The notes under the pieces are model-generated. The model saw nothing but the letters and a program-made list of their open reading frames with translations. It was not told the DNA's origin and searched no databases. DNA of 64,000 bases from CBDAUN01 sp965200645 (GTDB lineage: Bacteria > Pseudomonadota > Gammaproteobacteria > Arenicellales > JAJDZL01): the NCBI GenBank assembly GCA_965200645.1, contig CBDAUN010000002.1:62001-126000 (forward strand). The letters run 5' to 3'. Below, one piece after another: positions 45,075-54,226 of this stretch. Position numbers and translations under genes: made by a program. The number at the start of each line of letters is the position of its first letter. Position 1 is the first letter of the stretch.

Positions 45075-45533
45075 GTGTCAGAAACAGAGAAAATTCTCGC
45101 CGATATGCGTGACATTGTCATGCCGCAGGAGCCGTCCTTGTGGCCACCCGCGATTGGATGGTGGATGCTTGCTGGTTTGGCGATTCTAACCGTCTTTGGT
45201 GCCGTATATCTGATTCGAAATTCTTTGAAAAGCATTGCTCGAAAGACGGCTTTAAGTCGCTTGTCGAAATTGAGTTCGCTGCCCGCACAGGTGGCACTGG
45301 TTGAGCTTTCGACCTTAATGCGAACAGTCGCAATTTCCAAATATCCTCGTTCGAAGGTAGCCGGACTGGTTGGCCACGATTGGCTGGTATTTTTGGACCA
45401 ATGCGTCGATACCAATCAATTTACCAACGGCCCCGGTCAGATACTTGCTCACGGTCCCTACCAAAAATACTCTATTGACGATTGCAGCGACACAATAGCG
45501 CTATGTCGAACTTGGATTAAACAAGTGTTATGA
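45075..45533 (+). CDS. DUF4381-domain membrane protein of the Bat cluster
   Basis: A 152-residue protein with a short N-terminal part (ILADMRDIVMPQEPSLWPPAIGWW, typical of DUF4381), one transmembrane helix (MLAGLAILTVFGAVYLI) and a cytoplasmic helical domain (VALVELSTLMRTVAISKYPR...GLVGHDWLVFLD). Start is GTG. Its place between the DUF58 gene and batA is the standard one for this family. Role unknown beyond membership of the complex. Confidence 0.85.
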   Translation: MSETEKILADMRDIVMPQEPSLWPPAIGWWMLAGLAILTVFGAVYLIRNSLKSIARKTALSRLSKLSSLPAQVALVELSTLMRTVAISKYPRSKVAGLVGHDWLVFLDQCVDTNQFTNGPGQILAHGPYQKYSIDDCSDTIALCRTWIKQVL

Positions 45534-45545
45534 GGAACTGAATTC

Positions 45546-46550
45546 ATGTTGAGTTTCGCTTGGATTTGGATGTTTTTAGCACTTCCATTGCCGTTTTTTG
45601 TTCGGCTGTGGAGTCCGAAGTCTGACGAAAAACCGCTGTCACTAAAAATTCCTCACTTTGACACTGTCTTAAGTGCTGGACGGTCAAGGATGGGTTCTTC
45701 TACTTCGCTTATGCTTCTGACTTGGCTAATTTGGATTCTTTTGATTATCGCAACCGCTCGTCCGATTTGGATTGAGCGTTCAGCCGAAATACCTGCAACG
45801 GGTCGAGATATGATTGTTGCAATCGACGCTTCCGGAAGCATGAGGCATGCTGATTTTGCACAGAGTTCTGATTCAAGATTCACCATTGTTCAGGATATAG
45901 CCGGCGCATTCATTGAACGCCGCACCGGAGATCGAGTGGGGCTGATCATATTTGGAACGCAACCGTATCTGCATGCCCCTTTGACATTTGATACTAAGAC
46001 AGTCGCTCAGTTCCTGAATGAAACCGTTGTTGGCATGGCCGGGCAGCGAACCGCAATTGGTGACACTATCGCTATGGCAGTCAAAGTGCTGCGGGAGCGA
46101 CCTGCATCGAGTCGTGTGCTGGTGTTGCTGACTGACGGTGCAAACACAGATGGTTATCTTGATCCAATTCAAGCCACTCAGTTGGCTGTGAGGTACGGAG
46201 TTCGGGTCTATGCAATCGGCATTGGCCAAGACCTGGAACTTATGGGCTCCCAAACCTCTAGAAGAGGCACGAGCGGCAACACCAACGACCTTGAATACAT
46301 TGCTGAGGTGACAGGAGGCGCATATTTCCATGCACTGGATCCTGATACTTTAAGAGGAGTCTATCACCAAATTGAACAGTTTGAGCCTATCGCTATTGAT
46401 GACCGACGCTTTCTGTTGGCAAAGGAGTTGTATTTTTATCCTCTTGCTTTGGCTTTAACCATTTTCCTGTTTTTAGTATTTCTACGCTGGTCAGGAAATA
46501 CAGAACTACTTCCAAAATTTCTTAGACCGTCGCAAGATGCCATTCATTGA
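45546..46550 (+). CDS. batA: VWA-domain membrane protein BatA
   Basis: A 334-residue protein with two N-terminal membrane segments (FAWIWMFLALPLPFFV and SLMLLTWLIWILLIIATA), a VWA domain facing the periplasm with an intact MIDAS motif (AIDASGSM) and LLTDGANTDG, and a C-terminal membrane helix (FYPLALALTIFLFLVFL). AGGA precedes the ATG. It overlaps the next VWA gene by 14 bases. Bat (Bacteroides aerotolerance) proteins have been linked to envelope and oxidative stress, but the mechanism is open. Confidence 0.88.
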   Translation: MLSFAWIWMFLALPLPFFVRLWSPKSDEKPLSLKIPHFDTVLSAGRSRMGSSTSLMLLTWLIWILLIIATARPIWIERSAEIPATGRDMIVAIDASGSMRHADFAQSSDSRFTIVQDIAGAFIERRTGDRVGLIIFGTQPYLHAPLTFDTKTVAQFLNETVVGMAGQRTAIGDTIAMAVKVLRERPASSRVLVLLTDGANTDGYLDPIQATQLAVRYGVRVYAIGIGQDLELMGSQTSRRGTSGNTNDLEYIAEVTGGAYFHALDPDTLRGVYHQIEQFEPIAIDDRRFLLAKELYFYPLALALTIFLFLVFLRWSGNTELLPKFLRPSQDAIH

Positions 46551-48252
46551 AGAATTCGTATTCTTAAGACCTTGGTGGTTGCTTGGTGCCCCACTGGGAA
46601 TTTTTCTAGTGATGTTCGTTCAGTCACGCAATACCGGCAATTGGAGAAAAGTTTGTGACCGTGAACTACTGCCACATCTTTTGGTTGGCGAAGAAAAAGT
46701 CGCTAGTCGGATTTCTCGTTTGTTGATTGCATTGGGGTGGATATTGGCAACAATTGCGTTGGCGGGACCTGCATGGGATAAAGAGGAGGCGCCAATCTAC
46801 GGTAAAACTCAGGCACTGGTCATCGTTTTTGACTTATCACAAACCATGAACTCACCAGACATAGAGCCTTCGCGATTAGAGCGTGCGCGTTACGCAGCAA
46901 TAGACTTGATTGAGCGTAATCCTGATCAGGCTACTGGGTTGGTAGTGTTCGCAGGGGGTGCGTACGTAGTTGCTCCCGTATCAGAAGACGGCGGAACAAT
47001 CGTACATTTATTGCAGTCATTGGATACCACCATCATGCCGCATCAAGGCGAGTCCGCAAGTGCCGGATTGAGTCTCGCCCGTAACTTACTTTTGTCGTCG
47101 GGATACCAATCCGGTCAAGTAGTTCTTGTTGCAGATTCAATAAATGATGAAGCGTTCAATCAAACCAGTCTATTGAGGCAGGACGGATTTGATTTGTCCG
47201 TTGTGGCTGTAGGCACTCATTCCGGGGCGCCAATACCAACGGAATTCGGTGGTTTTTTGACTGATGGAAGCGGTAACGTATTGTTGGCTCCGGTGGATAG
47301 ACAGCAACTACAGGAATTAGCGGCACTAGGAGGTGGTGACTTTAGTGCAATAGATGGCGTTGGGGGGCAGGTTCAGTTTTCTACATTAGCCGCCTCACTA
47401 ACTGATGCACCTCAAGCGGATGCCGAGCGATTCACCACGGCGCAGTGGAAGGACCGGGGTGCATTGCTATTGATTTTGCTGGTGCCACTCGTCGCTCTTA
47501 TGTTTCGCAGGGAGTGGATTTTTGCGATAGCTGCAGTAGGTTTGTTCCACACGGATAGTTCCTTCGCGTTCGAATGGGATAGTTTGTGGCAACGGGCAGA
47601 CCAAAGAACAGCTCAAGCAATTGCACGTGGTGACTTGGATGAAGCCATCAAAATTGCCCCGGATGGACAATGGTTAGGCGCTGTTTTATACAGAAAGGCG
47701 AACTACCAAGACTCTGCTATTGAATATGGCAGAAATAGTCATCCGATCGATCATTACAACCATGGTAATGCATTGGCAAAAGGTGGGGATCTACTTGGTG
47801 CATTAAAACAGTACGATTTTGCACTTGAAATTCAACCAGAATTTGATGACGCGACCTTCAACCGAAACCTCGTCCTGAAGGCTTTGCAAAGTGAAATGGG
47901 AGGTCAAAATGACAACCAGTTCAATCGAGGTGGAGAAGATGGCGAAGGGGGTCGAGGACAGCAATTTGAGGACCCGACAGACCTGAGGGGTCAAGGTGAC
48001 CAGGTTCAGGGGCGTGATTTCGACGATTTAGGTGATCGCAGTGCCGAAACGCGTTCGCTTGGGGAAACAGGTGAATTGCCGGAGGATGAGGATTCGACAC
48101 AAGGAAGCCAGTCCGCTATGCCTGGCGGAGATGCCGCGGCCTCTGAAGAATTAGACCAACTAATGGAACAGTGGTTGCGACAGGTACACGATGACCCCAG
48201 TGGATTACTCAGGCGGAAGTTTCTGCACCAAAGCCGCAGCAGAAACCTATAG
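46537..48252 (+). CDS. batB: VWA + TPR protein (BatB/BatC type)
   Basis: A 571-residue protein combining, in order, N-terminal membrane segments, a VWA domain (about 85-290), further membrane helices (ALLLILLVPLVALMF...FAIAAVGLF, about 310-340), a TPR region (about 345-450, including HYNHGNALAKGGDLLGALKQ) and an acidic, Gly/Gln-rich low-complexity tail. BatB and BatC are separate genes in Bacteroides; here the VWA and TPR parts are one polypeptide, as is common in proteobacteria. The MIDAS motif reads DLSQTM rather than DxSxS. Confidence 0.88.
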   Translation: MPFIEEFVFLRPWWLLGAPLGIFLVMFVQSRNTGNWRKVCDRELLPHLLVGEEKVASRISRLLIALGWILATIALAGPAWDKEEAPIYGKTQALVIVFDLSQTMNSPDIEPSRLERARYAAIDLIERNPDQATGLVVFAGGAYVVAPVSEDGGTIVHLLQSLDTTIMPHQGESASAGLSLARNLLLSSGYQSGQVVLVADSINDEAFNQTSLLRQDGFDLSVVAVGTHSGAPIPTEFGGFLTDGSGNVLLAPVDRQQLQELAALGGGDFSAIDGVGGQVQFSTLAASLTDAPQADAERFTTAQWKDRGALLLILLVPLVALMFRREWIFAIAAVGLFHTDSSFAFEWDSLWQRADQRTAQAIARGDLDEAIKIAPDGQWLGAVLYRKANYQDSAIEYGRNSHPIDHYNHGNALAKGGDLLGALKQYDFALEIQPEFDDATFNRNLVLKALQSEMGGQNDNQFNRGGEDGEGGRGQQFEDPTDLRGQGDQVQGRDFDDLGDRSAETRSLGETGELPEDEDSTQGSQSAMPGGDAAASEELDQLMEQWLRQVHDDPSGLLRRKFLHQSRSRNL

Positions 48253-48280
48253 TGGTGGTTGATGGAATAAGCGATTGAAG

Positions 48281-50035
48281 ATGAAGGTTTTAACAAGCAA
48301 ATTCAGACTGGTTATCGGGCTAGTGGTGGCCTGTCAATTTACCTTGACCGCAACTTCTGCAACTGCGATTGAAGTGCTGACGGAAGTGAGTAGAGATGCG
48401 GTATTTCTTGAAGAGCCATTTACCTTGACGCTGACCATCAACGATGCACCCCAATTTAGTCAAGGCCCGGATTTAGAACCTCTAAAGTCAGATTTTTATG
48501 TACTCCATCAGTCAACTCACACAGAGGTGTACATCACAAATGGTGAGCAACGCAGCACTAGAAGTTGGCAAATTCAAATTATGCCTCTGCGAACTGGAAC
48601 TCTAACCATCCCTGCGCTAGTTGTAGACGGTGAGGTGAGTGACCCAGTTACGATTGAAGTAACGAATTTTGTGTCTCAGACTTCTTCACAAGGTGAAGAT
48701 TTATTTATTCAAATACAAACAGAACCGCAGAAACCATACGTGCGCGAGAAGGTCATTTTGGCGGTGCGTTTGTTTTTCGCTGCAGAGATTCGCAGTGGAG
48801 AGTTGGTTGATCCAAAAGTTGTAGATGCAGATGTGACGAGAGTCGGAGTAGACCGACAGTTTCAAGTTCAGTTGGGTGATAAAGACTATTTGGTTATTGA
48901 AAGGCGATTTTTAGTCTTTCCCCAAAAGAGTGGACAACTGCTGGTTGAAGATGTTGCCTTCCGAGGTGAAATCGTTGTGCGGGATTCGTCCAACAACCCA
49001 AGGCTCCTTAGAGTGGACAAGTCAGCAGAGCCTACTCGAATACAAGTTAAGCCAAGACCCAGCGGTGCGACAGATGGCGTTTGGCTACCCGCAGAGAACC
49101 TTGTGCTCATTGATTCCTGGGATTCAGGTTTGCCTGAGTTTGAAGCGGGGAAGCCCGTTAAACGAATCATTGAAATGAGAGCGACCGGAGTTCGGGGATT
49201 GCAACTGCCGGGATTGTCATACCAAGGAAACGATACGTTAAGAATTTACGGAAGCCAGCCGGTGAGAAACACGGATGATCACAGCGAACAGGTTGTCGGC
49301 AGACAAGTCGAAGAATTTGTCATCGTCCCGCAGGAAGGAGAGTCGATTGAGATACCTGAGTTCTATGTTGTTTGGTGGGACATCACAGAAGACCGTGAAA
49401 AAGTGGCTCGAATTCCCAGTATTTCCGTTCAGGCGAATTTATCTGCATCTGCAGAGTCTAATTCTGATTCCGGTACTGCGATTGATACACAACCCAATAT
49501 TACCTCGCTTCAGGACGCCAATATTCCGTCGAGAGAAGAGACGAGTTTTTGGAAATTGGCTAGTCTGATTCTTGCAGCTGCATGGCTAGCCACACTTTAT
49601 TTCTGGATTGCCACACGACTTAGAAATCGTGATGGGTGTGATGAACAGCACAAACGCACAAAAGTTAGTCAGTCTCAACGAAGGATTCAAAGCACAATAC
49701 GTCATTCATGCAAGACTAATAATGCTAGCGCAGCGGCACAAAATATTTTGCGGTGGGGGCATACAACTTGGCCAAAGCATCCACCAAAAAACTTAATTGA
49801 TTTTGGCAACCGAATATCCTCTAACGCTTTGCGAGAGGAACTTCAAAAGTTAGACCGATATCTGTATTCGGATGATTCCGCAGGTTGGCAAGGCGACCAA
49901 CTATGGAATGAGTTCAAGAACCTTAAACTGTTTGCCGCATCCACAGCGGAAACAAAGAAGATAAGTAGCCCGCTGGACGTCTGGCGAACTGAGTTGAAGA
50001 CCTTGTGGCCTGAGCGCAAATCGTCAGCGACATAA
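48281..50035 (+). CDS. batD: BatD / oxygen-tolerance family protein
   Basis: About 584 residues from ATG 48281; a TTG two codons earlier is also possible. The N-terminal signal peptide (LVIGLVVACQFTLTATSATA) precedes a large beta-rich periplasmic region with repeated Ig-like units (for example VFLEEPFTLTLTIND, PYVREKVILAVRLFF). A transmembrane helix near residue 425 (LASLILAAAWLATLYFWIA) follows, then a cytoplasmic helical tail. This is the BatD/DUF1 'Oxygen tolerance' architecture and it closes the operon, convergent with dsbB nine bases away. Confidence 0.88.
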   Translation: MKVLTSKFRLVIGLVVACQFTLTATSATAIEVLTEVSRDAVFLEEPFTLTLTINDAPQFSQGPDLEPLKSDFYVLHQSTHTEVYITNGEQRSTRSWQIQIMPLRTGTLTIPALVVDGEVSDPVTIEVTNFVSQTSSQGEDLFIQIQTEPQKPYVREKVILAVRLFFAAEIRSGELVDPKVVDADVTRVGVDRQFQVQLGDKDYLVIERRFLVFPQKSGQLLVEDVAFRGEIVVRDSSNNPRLLRVDKSAEPTRIQVKPRPSGATDGVWLPAENLVLIDSWDSGLPEFEAGKPVKRIIEMRATGVRGLQLPGLSYQGNDTLRIYGSQPVRNTDDHSEQVVGRQVEEFVIVPQEGESIEIPEFYVVWWDITEDREKVARIPSISVQANLSASAESNSDSGTAIDTQPNITSLQDANIPSREETSFWKLASLILAAAWLATLYFWIATRLRNRDGCDEQHKRTKVSQSQRRIQSTIRHSCKTNNASAAAQNILRWGHTTWPKHPPKNLIDFGNRISSNALREELQKLDRYLYSDDSAGWQGDQLWNEFKNLKLFAASTAETKKISSPLDVWRTELKTLWPERKSSAT

Positions 50036-50043
50036 CAGGCGAA

Positions 50044-50532
50044 TTACGTTTTCAACTTTAAGAGCAGGAATACTTGAGCCACAACGAACAAGCATAATGC
50101 CATTAAAGTCCAACCGGGAATACTAATTCCCAAAAATGTCCAAAGCGTTTCGGCGCACTCTCCAGTGCCGGATAGCACAATGCTCAATGCGTCCATCAAT
50201 GCATTGTTTTGAAAAATAAATTCAATTCCTGGAAAGCATTCCGGTACGCGGTCAGAAGGAAGACTTTGTAAATAGACATGTCTACCCGCCATGGCCACAC
50301 CGAATAATGCAGCAAAGAGTATTACATATCCATAGACGCGACGACCTCGATTGCCAGGGTTGTGTAATGCAGCGATCAAACACAGGACTCCGACAGCGAT
50401 GACAGCCAATCTTTGTACCATACAAAGAGGACACGGTTCCAAATACATAACGTGTTCCATATATAGTGCTAGTGCAAGCATAACGGCTGAGCACAGGAAC
50501 GTGATCGAATTGATGGCTCTATGAGTGGTCAT
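50044..50532 (-). CDS. dsbB: Disulfide bond formation protein DsbB
   Basis: A 162-residue inner-membrane protein with four transmembrane helices that re-oxidises periplasmic DsbA and passes electrons to quinone. The first periplasmic cysteine pair is in EPCPLCMVQR (CxxC), and the second pair (VPECFPG and GTGECAE) is present with normal spacing. Length fits DsbB. Its partner DsbA is not in the window. Convergent with batD; the start faces the petABC regulatory region. Confidence 0.94.
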   Translation of the reverse strand: MTTHRAINSITFLCSAVMLALALYMEHVMYLEPCPLCMVQRLAVIAVGVLCLIAALHNPGNRGRRVYGYVILFAALFGVAMAGRHVYLQSLPSDRVPECFPGIEFIFQNNALMDALSIVLSGTGECAETLWTFLGISIPGWTLMALCLFVVAQVFLLLKLKT

Positions 50533-51008
50533 ATGTAATGATGAATTGGTTGAATTTGCAAATTATATGGGTCAAAGTATCGCAAAAATTCGTCAGGATA
50601 GGAGATTTAGTAAAATTTTTTTGGTTTTAACCTCGATAGTTTTTCCCAAATGCGTGATACGCGACTCTACATCGACTTGGCTCATTAAGTTCATTCGTTT
50701 TACAGAGGCGAAAATTACCATGAATACAGTTGGTGAATACTGCAGTTAACCTGACTTTTCATAATCAATCATAGCGTCACTCAATGCTGTTGTAGACATC
50801 CGTTACCTATGAAAGGTGCTACCTCATCTAGACTAAAGAAAGTGTCGAATTGAAATAATTTCAGTCCCTCGCCGGACGACTTTGCACTTGATTTCATCTG
50901 TTATAATCACTTGCTATTCTGTGCCGGGTCGTGAGTAATTTTGATGATGGTTCATCAAATATTACGCCGGCATTCCAATAGTGAACCCTGACAAATCTGA
51001 GGAGACAA
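50533..51008. other. Intergenic region dsbB / petA
   Basis: About 475 bases between divergent genes. It contains a good extended -10 promoter for petABC (see 50899-50907). Apart from this no gene, RNA or repeat was recognised. Confidence 0.5.
50899..50907 (+). promoter_or_regulatory. Extended -10 promoter of petABC
   Basis: TGTTATAAT: a perfect TATAAT (50902-50907) preceded by the TGn extension. TTGCAC lies upstream but only 14 bases away, so the -35 contribution is doubtful; extended -10 promoters do not need it. The predicted transcription start, near 50914, gives a leader of about 95 bases before the petA ATG, which has GAGGAG upstream. Confidence 0.55.
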
Positions 51009-51602
51009 ATGCCTGACGACAATATCGATCAGGAGCGACGGCGATTTTTAACTGGTGTTACCGCTGGAGTCGGTGCTACCGGTGCTGCAGTGGCAGTCGT
51101 TCCCTTCGTTGCGAGTATGACGCCGAGCGCAAAAGCGAAGGCAGCAGGTGCGCCGGTAAGAGTTGACATCAGTCGGCTGGAGCCTGGCAAGTTGCTAAAA
51201 ATCGAGTGGCGAGGCAAGCCCGTGTGGATAGTCAAACGAACTGAAGAAATGCTGTCGACTCTTGCTCAAGTCGATGTACTGGCTGACCCGAATTCTGAAG
51301 TAGGACAACAACCCACCTATGCTCAAAACGATTATCGATCACTCAAGCGCGATATTTTGGTGTTGGTCGGTATATGCACACACTTGGGTTGCTCCCCACT
51401 GGAAAAATTTGCTTCTGGCGAATTGGACTCCGAGTGGCCAGGCGGCTTTTTCTGCCCTTGTCACGGATCTAAATTTGACCTCGCTGGTCGCGTCTATAAA
51501 GGGGTTCCGGCACCCACTAACCTGGAGGTGCCGCCGCATCGATTTCTGACTGACTCAGAAATCGAAATTGGTGTTGATACTGTCGAAGGAGATCTTGCAT
51601 GA
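51009..51602 (+). CDS. petA: Ubiquinol--cytochrome c reductase iron-sulfur (Rieske) subunit
   Basis: A 197-residue Rieske protein of the bc1 complex. The N-terminal RRRFLTGVTAGVGATGAAVA is a twin-arginine signal-anchor that exports the folded protein and stays in the membrane. The 2Fe-2S ligands are in GICTHLGCSP and FCPCHGSKFD (Cys/His pairs plus a disulfide). GAGGAG precedes the ATG. Its stop overlaps the petB start by four bases. Confidence 0.97.
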   Translation: MPDDNIDQERRRFLTGVTAGVGATGAAVAVVPFVASMTPSAKAKAAGAPVRVDISRLEPGKLLKIEWRGKPVWIVKRTEEMLSTLAQVDVLADPNSEVGQQPTYAQNDYRSLKRDILVLVGICTHLGCSPLEKFASGELDSEWPGGFFCPCHGSKFDLAGRVYKGVPAPTNLEVPPHRFLTDSEIEIGVDTVEGDLA

Positions 51603-52852
51603 GCAAAATTCGTGCATGGATCGATGAACGCTATCCCATGACGAAATTCTGGGAAGAGCACGTTTCAAAATACTACGCACCTAAAAATTTCAACTTCTGG
51701 TACTTCTTCGGTTCTTTAGCCCTAGTCGTTTTAGTTATTCAGATCGTTACTGGAATTTTCCTGACGATGTACTACAAGCCGGATACTGAACTGGCATTTG
51801 ATTCTGTGGAATACATCATGCGCGACGTGTCGTGGGGCTGGTTGATGCGTTATCTGCACTCGACTGGAGCTTCGATGTTCTTTGTAGTGATTTACCTGCA
51901 TATGTTTCGCGGATTGCTATACGGTTCGTACCGCAGGCCCCGAGAACTGTTGTGGATTGTCGGAATGGTCATTTACCTGACACTGATGGCCGAAGCATTT
52001 TTTGGCTATCTTCTTCCTTGGGGCAACATGTCATACTGGGGTGCGCAAGTCATCATTTCATTATTCGGTGCCATCCCGTTTGTTGGAGAAACATTGGCCA
52101 CTTGGATTCGTGGAGACTACGTCGTTTCAGACGCAACTTTGACCCGCTTTTTTGCATTTCATGTGATTCTTGTACCACTGGCACTATGCGGACTGGTTTT
52201 TGTCCACCTGGTGGCCTTGCACAAGACTGGGTCGAACAACCCTGACGGTATTGAGATAAAGAAAAACAAGGACGCACACGGACGTCCAAAAGATGGAATT
52301 CCCTTCCATCCGTATTACACAGTCAAGGATATTTTCGGTACAGCAGTATTCCTGTTCATTTTCTTTTTGATTGTTTTCATCGCACCAGAAATGTCCGGAT
52401 GGTTCCTGGAACGGGCAAATTTTGAACCGGCCAATGCCCTGCAAACTCCTCCAGACATTATCCCGCTTTGGTATTTGACACCGTACTACTCAATTTTGCG
52501 GGCAGTCACTTATCCTTTATTTGGCATTGATGCGAAGCTGTGGGGCGTGTTGTCCATGGGGGTGGCCATCTTCTTGTTCTTTTTGCTGCCGTGGCTCGAC
52601 CGCTCATCAGTGAGTTCGATTCGATATAGAGGTTGGATGTTCAAGTCAGCATTGACCATTTTTGTGATCGCCTTTGTGCTTTTGGGATATTTGGGAACAA
52701 AGAATCCTCAAGCAGTAGACTTGTTTTGGTTTAGCAACGTCAGGTGGGCGCAGATTTGCTACTTCCTCTATTTTGCATTCTTTTTGCTGATGCCGATCTA
52801 CACCAAGCTCGATCCGGTGAAGCCTGTACCAGACCGGGTGAAGTTCAAATGA
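51599..52852 (+). CDS. petB: Cytochrome b subunit of the bc1 complex
   Basis: A 417-residue integral membrane subunit carrying two b hemes and the quinol-oxidation and quinone-reduction sites. The N-terminal b6-like part has paired heme-ligand His residues (RYLHSTGASMFFVVIYLHMFRG; FFAFHVILVPLALCGLVFVH), and the Qo-site PEWY-equivalent appears as PLWYLTPYYSILR. Eight or so hydrophobic helices are evident, and length fits the full-length (not split) proteobacterial form. Its TGA overlaps the petC ATG. Confidence 0.97.
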   Translation: MSKIRAWIDERYPMTKFWEEHVSKYYAPKNFNFWYFFGSLALVVLVIQIVTGIFLTMYYKPDTELAFDSVEYIMRDVSWGWLMRYLHSTGASMFFVVIYLHMFRGLLYGSYRRPRELLWIVGMVIYLTLMAEAFFGYLLPWGNMSYWGAQVIISLFGAIPFVGETLATWIRGDYVVSDATLTRFFAFHVILVPLALCGLVFVHLVALHKTGSNNPDGIEIKKNKDAHGRPKDGIPFHPYYTVKDIFGTAVFLFIFFLIVFIAPEMSGWFLERANFEPANALQTPPDIIPLWYLTPYYSILRAVTYPLFGIDAKLWGVLSMGVAIFLFFLLPWLDRSSVSSIRYRGWMFKSALTIFVIAFVLLGYLGTKNPQAVDLFWFSNVRWAQICYFLYFAFFLLMPIYTKLDPVKPVPDRVKFK

Positions 52853-53505
52853 AAAAGACAGTGATTGCAGTACTGTTGATGCTGGTTTCCGGCTCCTGTC
52901 TTGCGGCCGGTGGCGGCGATGAAAACCTGGATTCGGTTTTTATCAATCTGGATGATCGGGCTTCGCTGCAAAATGGAGCAGGCCTGTTTGCAAGCTATTG
53001 TCTTTCCTGTCACAGCATCAAATTCATGCGTTACAACAGAATGGCCGAGGATTTGGGAATATCTGATTCAGTGCTGAGAACGAATTTTCTGCAACCTTCC
53101 CAAAAACCTGGAGATGTGATGACAGTCAACATGTCGGAGGAAGATGCAAAACTTTGGTTTGGCACGGCTCCGCCTGATCTCAGTCTAAGCGCCAGGTCTC
53201 GCAGTCCGGATTGGATTTACACATTTTTGAGAAGCTTTGTAGTCGACCATGACTCCTTTACTGGTTGGAACAATGATTTATTCAAGGATGTTGCAATGCC
53301 TCACGTGCTGTATCGACTTCAAGAAGCACAGTCCGAAGAGGAATATGACAATTCGATACGTGACCTGACAAATTTCTTGGTATACGTGGCAGAGCCTGCG
53401 AAGCTGGTGCGCTATAACATCGGTATATTCGTGCTCCTGTTTATGGGGGTATTCATCTGCATTACATACCTTTTGAAGAAGGAATTTTGGAAAGATATTC
53501 ATTAA
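52849..53505 (+). CDS. petC: Cytochrome c1
   Basis: A 218-residue c-type cytochrome from ATG 52849. The frame is open upstream inside petB, but the signal peptide (KKTVIAVLLMLVSGSCLAA) fixes this start. Heme attachment is through CLSCH (about residues 55-59). The axial Met is probably in DVAMPHVLYRL. A single C-terminal membrane anchor (IGIFVLLFMGVFICITYLL) is followed by KKEFWKDIH, a typical c1 ending. It transfers electrons from the Rieske centre to soluble cytochrome c. Confidence 0.96.
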   Translation: MKKTVIAVLLMLVSGSCLAAGGGDENLDSVFINLDDRASLQNGAGLFASYCLSCHSIKFMRYNRMAEDLGISDSVLRTNFLQPSQKPGDVMTVNMSEEDAKLWFGTAPPDLSLSARSRSPDWIYTFLRSFVVDHDSFTGWNNDLFKDVAMPHVLYRLQEAQSEEEYDNSIRDLTNFLVYVAEPAKLVRYNIGIFVLLFMGVFICITYLLKKEFWKDIH

Positions 53506-53528
53506 GGCTCTTGTATTTCAGACAAACT

Positions 53529-53552
53529 GCCACTATATGAATGCATAGTGGC
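53529..53552. repeat. Hairpin between petC and sspA
   Basis: GCCACTAT, an 8-base loop and ATAGTGGC form a perfect 8-bp stem 24 bases after the petC stop. There is no following U-run, so it is not a classical terminator. It could stabilise the petABC 3' end or mark a regulator site of the sspA promoter. Confidence 0.45.
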
Positions 53553-53600
53553 GCCGAGTTTGGCGGAATACAGCAAAATACTGACTTTCAAAGGTAGTTA

Positions 53601-54224
53601 ATGGATAAGATTCCAAGTCGTATGGCTTCCATGACTTTGTATTCAACACAGTCGTGTATTGAGGGACATGCCTGCAGAATCGTTTTGTATGAAAAGCAGG
53701 TTGACTGCGATGTCGAGTACGTGGATCTTGAAAGCAATCCAAACGCGCTGGCCGAAATGAATCCATATGGCGAAAGCCCCACGCTAGCCGACCGTGAACT
53801 CATACTCTATGGGTCCCAAATCATCGCTGAGTATCTTGACGATCGATTGCCTCATCCGCCGTTGATGCCGCCAGATCCGGTTAATCGTGGGCGAGTTCGC
53901 ATGATGATTTACAAGATTCAGCGAGAGTGGTTGAATGAGTTGAGACATCTTGATTTACAGGGTCTAAAACCACGAAAAGGTTTACGAGCCGCGATACGTC
54001 AGGATCTATCGTCTATGTCACCATTTTTGGTAAAGCAAGAGTTCCTGCTTGGTGAAGAATTTAGCCTGGCGGACTGCTTTGTGATGCCTGTACTGTGGAG
54101 ATTAGAACACTATGGTATAGAACTACCAGCACAGACCAAGGCGGTTTCAGCTTATATCCGACGGGTGCTGGCACGTGAATCATTTAAACGAAGCTTAAGT
54201 CCTTTGGAAAGGGACATGAGATAA
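53601..54224 (+). CDS. sspA: Stringent starvation protein A
   Basis: A 207-residue GST-fold protein without the catalytic residue of true transferases; SspA binds RNA polymerase and alters transcription in starvation and acid stress. The thioredoxin-like half begins MTLYSTQSCIEGHACRIVL and includes NPYGESPTLADRELILYGSQIIAEYL; the helical half contains the PHPPLMPPDP segment typical of SspA, and LADCFVMPVLWRL. It is immediately followed by sspB, the standard gene order. A downstream ATG (MASMTLYS) could also be the start. Confidence 0.93.
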   Translation: MDKIPSRMASMTLYSTQSCIEGHACRIVLYEKQVDCDVEYVDLESNPNALAEMNPYGESPTLADRELILYGSQIIAEYLDDRLPHPPLMPPDPVNRGRVRMMIYKIQREWLNELRHLDLQGLKPRKGLRAAIRQDLSSMSPFLVKQEFLLGEEFSLADCFVMPVLWRLEHYGIELPAQTKAVSAYIRRVLARESFKRSLSPLERDMR

Positions 54225-54226
54225 GC

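Noticed and set aside
44876..45415. 179-codon open frame antisense to the DUF58/DUF4381 genes
   Set aside because: It covers two well-supported genes on the other strand and has no recognisable domain.
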